Positions 15,258 through 23,208 of a stretch of 64,000 nt of DNA are shown here, in pieces. The stretch is from NCBI GenBank assembly GCA_045532055.1, contig JAZSFF010000026.1:1-64000 (forward strand), written 5' to 3'. The translations under genes were made by a program, and so were the position numbers. How positions within the stretch are numbered: the stretch's first letter is position 1; the number at the start of each line of letters is the position of its first letter. Source of the stretch: SIG440 sp045532055 (GTDB taxonomy: Bacteria; Bacillota; Clostridia; Monoglobales; Monoglobaceae). The notes under the pieces are model-generated. The model ran no database searches and was not told the origin of the DNA. It saw only the letters and a list, made by a program, of their open reading frames with translations.

Positions 15258-17327
15258 TTAGTTATTGGCTGTCATATAATTATAAACCATCACAGCTGCC
15301 TCTGCTCTTGTTATTTTGTCTTGAGGTCTTAATCTTCCACCACTTCCACAAATAACTTTCATTCCTGTAAGTATTGCCGGGTAACCGATTTTTCCTTCTG
15401 ATATAAGATTTCCGTCGGCATACTCCACCTTGAATATATCCTGAAGTTTAGCAACCTTATCAAGTCCATCAATTTTAACCATATACTCAAAGGCATTTTC
15501 TCTCGTCACCTTGTTTTCAGGATTTTTTTCTCCGTCTGTTATGATTCCCTCGTCGACAAGGATTCTGTAAAGCTCATCTTCGCCAAAATCAAGATAATGA
15601 CTGTATCTGACTCCTGCAGCAAAAAGTCTTAACAGGTCATATTGAGAAATCGCCTCGTCAGGATTAAATTTTTCATGGTTAAATCCAATCTGAATTTCTG
15701 CCAACTTCTCTATCTTTTCTTTTGCCCAATGCCCCTCAAGGTCAGAATATTGATAGTTTTTGCTATCATTATTAACTATAGGTGATTTGTATTCTTCGCC
15801 TGTTGCCGCACAAATTTCGACCCCATAACGACTCATGGTATAACATACCTGATATTTCCCGTTTGTATGTAAGTATATTTTCTTAAGGGGTGCTTTCTCA
15901 ATCAATGTGTTATGAGCAGTTTCTCCACCAACAATATTCTCCGTTGAACCAAATTCCAAACTGTCCTCGAAGTCCAGTCGATAACTTGTTACAATGTTAT
16001 TCTGGGTATCAAATTCAACATATATTCCATCATCAATATACCGCACATCATTAACCACGCGGTCAAAATCACGGGTTATGATTTTGCCATACACTTCATT
16101 ACCCACCTCAATACATTCAGCATACCTATCGGAGGCTACAGTCTTCAAAAATTGTTCCACTTTCTTGTTGCAGGACTCTTTCTGAGCTTCTGAAAGAGTA
16201 TCTTTGTTGGTTTCCCCGGGCTTTCGGTTATACAAGTTTATAAGTTCCCCCGTCTTCCCATTGAATGACGCAGAAATATATTTCTGTCCATCCTCGGTTT
16301 CGTAACTAAGAGAAATTATATATTCGCCATCTCTCTCGTTTATGCTGTAATTATTCAACTTAAGATTGTTATCAAACCCTATATAAGGGAGTTTTTTGAG
16401 GATTTTCTCCGCATCTGCTTTGGATATCAGTCCTGCTATTTTTTCAAGCTCTTCCCTTTCTTTATCGGTAAGCATTTCTTTTCTTAATGTAGAATCAGCA
16501 GATGATTCCATATTGACAAAGTTTCCTCCGCCTGCACTGCCAAAGATTTCATTAAGCTTATCTTCTGTGACAACCTCGCCCGTAGACGCCAGAATATATC
16601 CCTCTTTGTTATCCTTGTGACGATATACCAGAACAACGTCTTTTTCATCTTTTTCCGTCTTGAATGTAAGATATTCATCTCTATAAATAAGCTCTATAGG
16701 AAAGGCATTTTTATATTTTTCCTCATAATTATTGATTGTTTCATCACAATCTTCAAATTCCGCATCATACACAAAAGATAGATTCATATTCTTTATATAT
16801 GCCACATCATCATATACAACCACTCTCACCGATGCATAGTTATCCTTAACCTCAATACCTTTTCTCATTCGTTGGTATGACAGGTTATAAACCAAGTTGC
16901 TTACACTCCATGAATCTTCGTCAAAAGTCAATGTATCGTTTTTGTCGACAAATACTTCGGGGACTGTTTTTTGCAAAAAAGTTTCAGCAAATGTTAAAAT
17001 GTCCGCTTTTGATAAAGTTGTCAATTTTTTATCCGATTTTAAGGAGTTATCAAAAAAATAATAACTTGAAATCCTGCCCATATCATCAGTCAAAACCTCT
17101 ATATAAGCATTTTTGTCCTGACTCTGCCACATAAACGAATAGTTGGTCTTTCCGCCTATTTGGGAAGTGTATGGAACAAACTCCGTAAAATGTTCAGGGA
17201 TATCCACCTTTTGTTTTACGTTCACGAGGACTTGCTCCATTGTATGCGAAACACTACTTTCCGCACACACAGAAATTCCAGACGCTATAAGCATCATCGC
17301 TACCATTATACTTACGATTTTTTTCAT
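15258..17327 (-). CDS. surface protein with YcdB/YcdC-type repeats and S-layer homology domains
   Basis: A 689-residue exported protein. A signal peptide (about 1-22, ending in C-A) is followed by two long segments of about 200 residues that resemble YcdB/YcdC (PepSY-like) repeats; each contains S-K-A-D-x followed by Y-x-L-S-Y or I-S-L-S-Y strands. From about residue 525 come S-layer homology domains: Y-S-D-L-E-G-H-W-A-K-E, a divergent middle repeat, and a last one with G-R-L-R-P-Q-D-K-I-T-R-A-E-A-A. SLH domains usually anchor proteins to pyruvylated wall polymers. ATG 17327 follows AAGGGTGG. It has its own promoter and a terminator, so it is a single-gene unit. The role beyond wall attachment is unknown. 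Confidence 0.82.
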   Translation of the reverse strand: MKKIVSIMVAMMLIASGISVCAESSVSHTMEQVLVNVKQKVDIPEHFTEFVPYTSQIGGKTNYSFMWQSQDKNAYIEVLTDDMGRISSYYFFDNSLKSDKKLTTLSKADILTFAETFLQKTVPEVFVDKNDTLTFDEDSWSVSNLVYNLSYQRMRKGIEVKDNYASVRVVVYDDVAYIKNMNLSFVYDAEFEDCDETINNYEEKYKNAFPIELIYRDEYLTFKTEKDEKDVVLVYRHKDNKEGYILASTGEVVTEDKLNEIFGSAGGGNFVNMESSADSTLRKEMLTDKEREELEKIAGLISKADAEKILKKLPYIGFDNNLKLNNYSINERDGEYIISLSYETEDGQKYISASFNGKTGELINLYNRKPGETNKDTLSEAQKESCNKKVEQFLKTVASDRYAECIEVGNEVYGKIITRDFDRVVNDVRYIDDGIYVEFDTQNNIVTSYRLDFEDSLEFGSTENIVGGETAHNTLIEKAPLKKIYLHTNGKYQVCYTMSRYGVEICAATGEEYKSPIVNNDSKNYQYSDLEGHWAKEKIEKLAEIQIGFNHEKFNPDEAISQYDLLRLFAAGVRYSHYLDFGEDELYRILVDEGIITDGEKNPENKVTRENAFEYMVKIDGLDKVAKLQDIFKVEYADGNLISEGKIGYPAILTGMKVICGSGGRLRPQDKITRAEAAVMVYNYMTANN

Positions 17328-17402
17328 TACAACCACCCTTTCGTATAAGTATCCTTTTATAAATAATACAAAAAAATGTGCATAAAGGTTGCATTTTTTT
17401 AA

Positions 17403-17431
17403 ATTTTACCATAAATACCAACCATTATCAA
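17403..17431 (-). promoter_or_regulatory. promoter of the SLH-domain gene
   Basis: Minus-strand TTGATA (17431-17426), a 17-base spacer and TAAAAT (17408-17403) with TG one base upstream of the -10. Confidence 0.72.
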
Positions 17432-17440
17432 GCAAATTAA

Positions 17441-17470
17441 AAAAAGAGGAACCGTAAGGTTCCTCTTTTT
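17441..17470 (-). terminator. terminator of the sugar ABC importer operon
   Basis: A 13-bp stem AAAAAGAGGAACC / GGTTCCTCTTTTT with a 4-base loop lies 13 bases beyond the stop of the binding-protein gene. T-runs follow on the minus strand. Confidence 0.88.
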
Positions 17471-17482
17471 AGGGAAATCAAC

Positions 17483-19027
17483 TTATTTGTTCATAGCCTC
17501 GTTATAAACATCATATGATTTCTGGTTGATTGAAACAAATTCATCAACCTTAAGTTCTTTCATCTTGTTCTGGAACTGATCCCATTCAGCGTCCACATCG
17601 CTCTTACCTGTCATCCAGTCAGCCTTCTTCTGTTCAACATAGTTGAACAGGTCTGTCTGAATAACTGAAAGCTTTTCTGCATCCTCTGCTGTAAAGTATG
17701 GACGAGGCCATGTCTCATCATCGAGATACTCCTTGTACAATTCATATCTGTCCCTAGTTGCACTAAACATCTCACAATCCTCAATCAGTGTGCCAATGTT
17801 TTCTACAGGGAAATATGCAGGTACACTACCACCAATTACTGTATTCTTTTGAATCATTTCAATTAAAGATGAGCCTTCTTCGGGTGTATTCCACTTATAC
17901 ATATCGCCTTCCTTAGTAAGGCTGTTTTTACCGAACTTATTGATGATTGATGCTTCCTCATCATAGAATGTATCAAGCCATTTAAGAGCCGCTGCGGGGT
18001 CTTCACAAGCCGTTGTAACATGTGCCATATTCTTTGTACCAACGATACCAGGATGAACATGAATCAAAGGCTTTGTGTTTTCATCAGCAGCAATTGGAGG
18101 AATTACAATATATTCATCTGCGTTAGGTCCAAAAGGATTGTCATATGTCCACAAACATCCAATCACTGGTGTTTCTGAAACCATTCTTGAGTTGAACTGT
18201 GCATAGTCATATGTAAATCCTTCTACATCCAAGAGACCCTCTGCATCCAGTTTTGCGTAGTATTTAACCATTTCTTTGTATTCATCCATGGTGGGTGTAA
18301 ACTTAACTTCACCATCCTTAATTGTCAAATACTGGTCAAACATGCCGTGCTTTGTTGCAACACCAAAGCTTGAGAGAAGTGTCTCTGTATAGCTGTATGA
18401 ATGAGCATTGTAGAATGACAGAGGTATTTCATCAGCTTTGCCATTGCCGTTGGGATCACCGGTCTTAAATGCCTTAAGAACAGTGTAAAGTTCATCAAGA
18501 GTCTTTGGAACTTCAAGACCCAGCTTGTCAAGCCATACCTTGTTGATGTACCAATATGTCTCTACGTAGTCGCCAGGATTATTGTTAAAGCTTGGTAAAC
18601 CATAAATATGACCATCAGGAGCTGTTGCTGTTGCTCTTGCCTCAGGATGTTTTTCAAACATGTTCCAAATATTTGGTGTGTTTTCTTCACTTATATATTC
18701 GTCCAAAGCAACAAGTACGCCCTGAGATGCATATTTTACAACATCTGAATTCTGGAACTGGAACTTAGCTATAATGTCAGGATAGTCACCTGCTGACATC
18801 ATCATGCTAATATCTCCGCCAATATATTCAATGGGAACATCTGTTTTGCTTTGCCACAATTCATGATAATAGTTGTATGTGTCCATATTTGAACCATCTT
18901 CACTATTAAGTCCCCAAACCGTGAACTTTCCATCGCCCTCTGCACCGTTGTCGCCACAACCTGTCAAAGCTACTGCCATTGTCAGCATCATCGCAAGAAC
19001 GAGTACACAACTGATTAATTTTTTCAT
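17483..19027 (-). CDS. extracellular solute-binding lipoprotein (LplA-type, carbohydrate)
   Basis: A 514-residue substrate-binding lipoprotein of the family-1 type, the receptor of the ABC importer encoded with it. The signal peptide ends in the lipobox L-T-G-C (Cys near 24), so it is membrane-anchored. A calcium-loop-like stretch D-P-N-G-N-G-K-A-D-E-I-P near residue 195 is a feature of the LplA-like subfamily, whose members usually bind oligosaccharides or their derivatives. ATG 19027 is taken because AGAGG lies about 9 bases upstream and the lipoprotein signal begins there; longer starts would place extra charged residues in front. It is the last of three genes, after both permeases. The actual ligand cannot be deduced. 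Confidence 0.9.
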   Translation of the reverse strand: MKKLISCVLVLAMMLTMAVALTGCGDNGAEGDGKFTVWGLNSEDGSNMDTYNYYHELWQSKTDVPIEYIGGDISMMMSAGDYPDIIAKFQFQNSDVVKYASQGVLVALDEYISEENTPNIWNMFEKHPEARATATAPDGHIYGLPSFNNNPGDYVETYWYINKVWLDKLGLEVPKTLDELYTVLKAFKTGDPNGNGKADEIPLSFYNAHSYSYTETLLSSFGVATKHGMFDQYLTIKDGEVKFTPTMDEYKEMVKYYAKLDAEGLLDVEGFTYDYAQFNSRMVSETPVIGCLWTYDNPFGPNADEYIVIPPIAADENTKPLIHVHPGIVGTKNMAHVTTACEDPAAALKWLDTFYDEEASIINKFGKNSLTKEGDMYKWNTPEEGSSLIEMIQKNTVIGGSVPAYFPVENIGTLIEDCEMFSATRDRYELYKEYLDDETWPRPYFTAEDAEKLSVIQTDLFNYVEQKKADWMTGKSDVDAEWDQFQNKMKELKVDEFVSINQKSYDVYNEAMNK

Positions 19028-19090
19028 TTCTTTCATCCTCTCTTTTTTTACTCCAGATTTTGTGGTGAATCTGTAAACCATTTTTTATCA

Positions 19091-19975
19091 TTAACCTTTT
19101 ACGGAACCTATCATAACGCCCGTTACAAAGTATTTCTGTACAAATGGATACAGAATAATCATAGGAAGTGCTGCAATAAGTATGGTTGTGTACTTAACCA
19201 ATTCCTTAACCTTTTCTGCACTTATCATTGCCTGCATACTCATACCTTCCATCTGTTTAGTATTAAGTACACTTGTGATATTTCTAAGTATCAACTGAAG
19301 ATTATACTTTTTCTCATCGCGGATATAGTAAAGAACTGTCAAGTATGAGTTCCAGTGAGCCAACGCATTGTAAAGTACCATTACCGCAATGATTGCTTTT
19401 GAGAGGGGAACAACTATAGAGAAGAAAAATCTCATATAGCCACCGCCATCTATCTTAACAGATTCATAGAGTTCTTCTGAAACATTTCCTATAAAGAAGC
19501 TACGGCAAATAATCATATTGTAAACACCGAACGCCATAGGAAGTATCAATGACCACATTGTATTAAAAAGGCCAAGATTCTTTACCAACAAATATGTAGG
19601 AATTGTACCACCTGAAAAATACATTGTAAATACGCATAGGGTAGTAAACAACTTTCTTCCCACCAATTCTTTTCGCGAAAGAGCAAATGACGCCGGGATA
19701 AGAACAGCAATATTCAGGCAGGTTCCAAAGAATGTGTAAATAATTGAATTCTTGTATCCGGTCCAGATCTGCTTGAATTCAAGAATCATCTTGTAACCCT
19801 CAAAAGTTATTCCCTTAGGGAACAAGAGGGTCTGACCTGCATTAACATATGTCGGGTCGCTAAATGACGCAATTACTACAAAATATATAGGATATGCAAC
19901 CAAAAACAGCACTATCGCCATAATTGTATAATTTATAAAGTCAAAAATTTTATCAGATTTGCTTTTTCTTTTCAT
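19091..19975 (-). CDS. carbohydrate ABC transporter permease (LplC/YtcP-type)
   Basis: A 294-residue inner-membrane permease with six predicted helices. The cytoplasmic EAA loop reads E-E-L-Y-E-S-V-K-I-D-G-G-G (about 172-184), which docks the ATPase. N-terminal residues are basic and the last helix ends V-M-I-G-S-V-K-G, as in the YtcP/LplC group. It lies 18 bases downstream of the partner permease and 63 bases upstream of the binding protein. No ATP-binding subunit is encoded in the cluster. Related systems share a general MsmX-type ATPase encoded elsewhere. Confidence 0.92.
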   Translation of the reverse strand: MKRKSKSDKIFDFINYTIMAIVLFLVAYPIYFVVIASFSDPTYVNAGQTLLFPKGITFEGYKMILEFKQIWTGYKNSIIYTFFGTCLNIAVLIPASFALSRKELVGRKLFTTLCVFTMYFSGGTIPTYLLVKNLGLFNTMWSLILPMAFGVYNMIICRSFFIGNVSEELYESVKIDGGGYMRFFFSIVVPLSKAIIAVMVLYNALAHWNSYLTVLYYIRDEKKYNLQLILRNITSVLNTKQMEGMSMQAMISAEKVKELVKYTTILIAALPMIILYPFVQKYFVTGVMIGSVKG

Positions 19976-19993
19976 TTCTTCCTACCGCCCTTC

Positions 19994-20938
19994 TTAGAAT
20001 AATGATGTGTCACTGATGGTATCTGCAATCTTGTTAACAACAAGCACACAAATAACATTAACCAATGTGTTGAACAGATTAACAGCTGTAGAGAAACCAA
20101 ACTGACCGTCGATAAGACCAACTTTATAAACATATGTGGTCAAAACTTCAGATGCACCAAGATTGGCACTGTTTTGCATAAGAAGCATCTTGTCTGCAGA
20201 AACTGTAAATACGCTACCAAAACTCATGATAAGCATGATGATAACAGTCTCCGCAATAGCAGGAAGCTCTATGCTCCAGATAATTCTAAATCGGTTTGCA
20301 CCATCAATCTTTGCAGCCTCCATTTGTTCCATGTCAATACCGGAAAGAGCTGCCAGATAAATAACTGCTGAATATCCCATGGTCTGCCAAACTGAAGTAA
20401 TGAAATATATTGGAAATACATACTTCTCATCAGCAAAGAAGTTAATTCTTTCGCCACCAAATGCCTCGATAATAACATTAAGGACACCTGATGTGGGTGA
20501 ACAGAAAATTTGTGCTATACTGATTATAATAACTATTGAAAACATATATGGTATGTATGTAGCATTCTGAACTATCTTCTTGAACCATTTGCAGTCAATT
20601 TGATGAAGAAGAAGTGCAAAAATAATCGGAATAGGGAAAGAGAACAGTGTCAGGAACAAAGAAATCTGAACTGTATTCCATATTATGTCACGGCATGAGG
20701 GTAATGTAAAGAATCTGATAAAATGCTCAAATCCAACCCATGGTGATCCCCAGATGCCCTTCATTGGAATATAGTCCTTGAATGCTAAAAGGAGACCGTA
20801 CATTGGTCCGTAAGCAAATACAAATAAAAAAATCATAGCGGGCAGTAAAAATACATACAATTCCCACTGTGATGCCATTCTGGACCATATGGACTTTTTC
20901 CTTAAAACTGTCGTTTCCTGTTTAACCAAAGTCTTCAT
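19994..20938 (-). CDS. carbohydrate ABC transporter permease (LplB-type)
   Basis: A 314-residue permease with six predicted helices, partner of the gene that follows. The EAA loop reads M-E-Q-M-E-A-A-K-I-D-G-A-N-R-F (about 203-217). The N-terminal Y-V-F-L-L-P-A-M-I-F-L-F-V-F-A-Y-G-P-M-Y-G segment is typical of LplB. ATG 20938 follows GGAAAGG about 10 bases upstream. It is first in the operon and is preceded by a leader of about 210 bases with inverted repeats. Confidence 0.92.
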   Translation of the reverse strand: MKTLVKQETTVLRKKSIWSRMASQWELYVFLLPAMIFLFVFAYGPMYGLLLAFKDYIPMKGIWGSPWVGFEHFIRFFTLPSCRDIIWNTVQISLFLTLFSFPIPIIFALLLHQIDCKWFKKIVQNATYIPYMFSIVIIISIAQIFCSPTSGVLNVIIEAFGGERINFFADEKYVFPIYFITSVWQTMGYSAVIYLAALSGIDMEQMEAAKIDGANRFRIIWSIELPAIAETVIIMLIMSFGSVFTVSADKMLLMQNSANLGASEVLTTYVYKVGLIDGQFGFSTAVNLFNTLVNVICVLVVNKIADTISDTSLF

Positions 20939-21150
20939 AATTAAATCTTACCTTTCCGACCCACTAACATTTTTTGAGAGCATGCACTGCGTATACCGTG
21001 AGTCTGGCAAACGCCCGCTACCCAAACAAAATACCTGTTTTGTATTTTATTTGTCACCTATTATTTACATTAATCAAAAACAGCAAAAAAAGACCCGTTT
21101 TAAAAACATATGTCTTTTTTACAAAAAACTTTTGATTAATATATCACTTT
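20939..21150 (-). promoter_or_regulatory. long structured leader of the sugar ABC operon
   Basis: About 210 transcribed, non-coding bases. Perfect 11-base inverted repeats (21130-21140 with 21069-21079) enclose a nested 9-bp stem (21112-21120 with 21086-21094) that is followed on the transcript by a T-run. This could be an attenuator, but no known riboswitch signature is visible in the remaining bases. Confidence 0.5.
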
Positions 21151-21156
21151 TTAGAA

Positions 21157-21185
21157 ATTATACCATTTTTTTTGTGCAATGTCAA
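21157..21185 (-). promoter_or_regulatory. promoter of the sugar ABC operon
   Basis: On the minus strand TTGACA (21185-21180), a 17-base spacer and TATAAT (21162-21157): an exact consensus promoter. Confidence 0.86.
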
Positions 21186-21403
21186 TAGCATTCCGTCATT
21201 TTTTACACTAATTTTATTGTTTTTATTGTCAACTATAACTATAATGCACAATTAACACTCCCTCTTCTCCAAAAAATGAGGGGGGACCCTCACTTGCTAT
21301 TTTAAAAATACACCTTTTTGTTTTCTTACCGGCATATTATTTATGCGTATGTCTCAAAACACATCAACAGCCTGCCGCACTATCTTTCCTATTAACCCGA
21401 CAA
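21186..21403. other. AT-rich intergenic stretch, nothing recognised
   Basis: No reading frame with a ribosome site and no convincing RNA motif lies between the ABC-operon promoter and the hydrogenase terminator. A short C-rich/G-rich patch occurs near 21260-21292. Operators for the ABC operon could lie here but none can be identified. Confidence 0.5.
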
Positions 21404-21438
21404 AAAATCACCGCAAAGCGTTGCTTTGCGGTGATTTT
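21404..21438 (-). terminator. terminator of the hydrogenase operon
   Basis: A 16-bp stem AAAATCACCGCAAAGC / GCTTTGCGGTGATTTT with a 3-base loop, 10 bases beyond the hydA stop. On the minus strand TTTTTTGTC follows. Confidence 0.9.
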
Positions 21439-21447
21439 GAATTATTT

Positions 21448-23187
21448 TTAGAACTTAGGTCTTGCAGTGTATGTTGTATGCAAAAGTTCATGGGATTTGT
21501 GACTACCTGGTTTTTCAAGGAATTCTGAATACAGAAGCTTGATATCAGGATTTTCATGACTCTTACGAACAGGCAACGCCTTGTCCTCTGCATAAAGACC
21601 AGCAGCACGTTTTGCCTTAAGGTCGATATCCATACGAACACTTGAATCAACGATAGGCTGACCACCACCTGTTACACAACCGCCGGGGCAAGCCATAACT
21701 TCGATGAAGTGATAGTTTGCTTTGCCCGCTCTTACATCATTGAGCACTTTTCTTGCATTTCCAAGACCGCTGACAACAGCAACCTTAACTTCGGTTCCTG
21801 CAACTGTGAGAGTTGCCTCTTTGATACCGTCTGTACCTCTTACTGCTTCATAGTCAAGCTTGTCAAAAGATTTACCTTCAAGAACTTCGACAACAGTTCT
21901 CAGTGCCGCTTCCATAACACCACCTGTAGCACCGAAGATAACTCCGGCACCGCTGGCTTCTTCAAATGGGTTGTCAAACTTTTCATCAGGAAGCTTGTTA
22001 AAGAGAATACCAGACTGCTTAATCATCTTTGCAAGTTCACGGGTTGAGATAACCGCATCAACATCGCGGAGCTTGTTTACTTCCATTTCAGGACGACCTG
22101 ATTCAAACTTTTTAGCAACACAAGGCATAACCGAAACCACAAACATTTTTGCAGGGTCAATACCCATCTTTTCAGCATAATATGTCTTGAGAATTGCACC
22201 AAACATCTGGTGAGGTGACTTACATGTTGAAAGATTGTCAAGGAAATCAGGGAAGTTGTGTTCACAGAACTTAATCCAACCGGGGCTGCACGATGTAATC
22301 ATCGGCAACTTTCCGCCATTCTGGAGTCTTTCAATAAATTCTGTTCCTTCCTCCATAATTGTAAGGTCTGCACCTGTATCTGTGTCGAATACGCCATCAA
22401 AACCCATTCTTCTGAGGGCAGCAGCCATTTTGCCTGTAACAGGTGTACCGATTTCGTAACCAAACTCTTCACCAAGACCAACACGAACTGCAGGAGCAGT
22501 CTGAACAACAACATATTTTTCTGGGTCATTGATTGCAGCCCACACATCGTCTGTATTGTCTTTTTCACGAAGTGCACCTGTGGGGCAGGCTACGATACAC
22601 TGACCACAGTTTACACAAGGAACTTCAGCAAGTGACTTGTTGAAAGGTGATGCGATTGTTGTTTTGAAACCTCTCTCTGTTGCATCAATAACTGCAACTG
22701 TCTGGATTGTCTTACAAGCACTTACACAACGACGGCAGAGAACACACTTGTTGTTGTCTCTTACGATTGAAGGTGAAACTTCATCAATATCATATTCGTT
22801 TCTTTCGCCCATATATGTGATGTCTGTAACACCCAGTTCATCTGAAAGTTTCTGGAGCTCACAATTCTGGTTACGAGCACAAGTCAAGCACTTGCGGTCG
22901 TGGTTTGAAAGCAAAAGTTCAAGGTTAACCTTTCTTGCATCTCTTACCTTCTGAGTATTTGTCAGGACTTCCATACCCTCTGATACGGGGTAAACACAAG
23001 CAGCCTGAAGATTTCTTGCGCCTACAACTTCAACTATACACATTCTGCAAGAACCAGTCTTGCTTACATCTTTAAGATAGCAAAGGGTAGGTATTTCGAT
23101 ATTTGCACTGCGGGCAGCTTCCAGAATAGTGTAGCTTGCAGGAACACTAAGGCTCTGACCGTTTATTTTAATATTAACCATTTCCAT
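21448..23187 (-). CDS. hydA: [FeFe] hydrogenase catalytic subunit HydA (NADH/ferredoxin-linked, trimeric type)
   Basis: A 579-residue catalytic subunit of a HydABC-type [FeFe] hydrogenase, which exchanges H2 with NAD(H) and ferredoxin. Order of sites: [2Fe-2S] domain (C36, C47, C50, C64), His-ligated [4Fe-4S] (H96, C100, C103, C109), two ferredoxin-type clusters (C148-C158 and C191-C201), and the H-cluster domain. The latter has L1 T-S-C-S-P-G-W (C300), L2 M-P-C-V-A-K-K (C356) and L3 M-A-C-P-G-G-C-V-T-G-G-G-Q-P (C500, C504). In L1 one of the two adjacent cysteines of clostridial monomeric enzymes is Ser. ATG 23187 has GGGAGAG nine bases upstream. It is the last gene of the operon. Confidence 0.95.
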   Translation of the reverse strand: MEMVNIKINGQSLSVPASYTILEAARSANIEIPTLCYLKDVSKTGSCRMCIVEVVGARNLQAACVYPVSEGMEVLTNTQKVRDARKVNLELLLSNHDRKCLTCARNQNCELQKLSDELGVTDITYMGERNEYDIDEVSPSIVRDNNKCVLCRRCVSACKTIQTVAVIDATERGFKTTIASPFNKSLAEVPCVNCGQCIVACPTGALREKDNTDDVWAAINDPEKYVVVQTAPAVRVGLGEEFGYEIGTPVTGKMAAALRRMGFDGVFDTDTGADLTIMEEGTEFIERLQNGGKLPMITSCSPGWIKFCEHNFPDFLDNLSTCKSPHQMFGAILKTYYAEKMGIDPAKMFVVSVMPCVAKKFESGRPEMEVNKLRDVDAVISTRELAKMIKQSGILFNKLPDEKFDNPFEEASGAGVIFGATGGVMEAALRTVVEVLEGKSFDKLDYEAVRGTDGIKEATLTVAGTEVKVAVVSGLGNARKVLNDVRAGKANYHFIEVMACPGGCVTGGGQPIVDSSVRMDIDLKAKRAAGLYAEDKALPVRKSHENPDIKLLYSEFLEKPGSHKSHELLHTTYTARPKF

Positions 23188-23208
23188 GTCAATTCACTCT
23201 CCCTTTCC

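Noticed and set aside
17403..17470. A short gene between the SLH gene and the ABC operon
   Set aside because: The stretch is fully explained by a promoter and a terminator, with no frame bearing a ribosome site.
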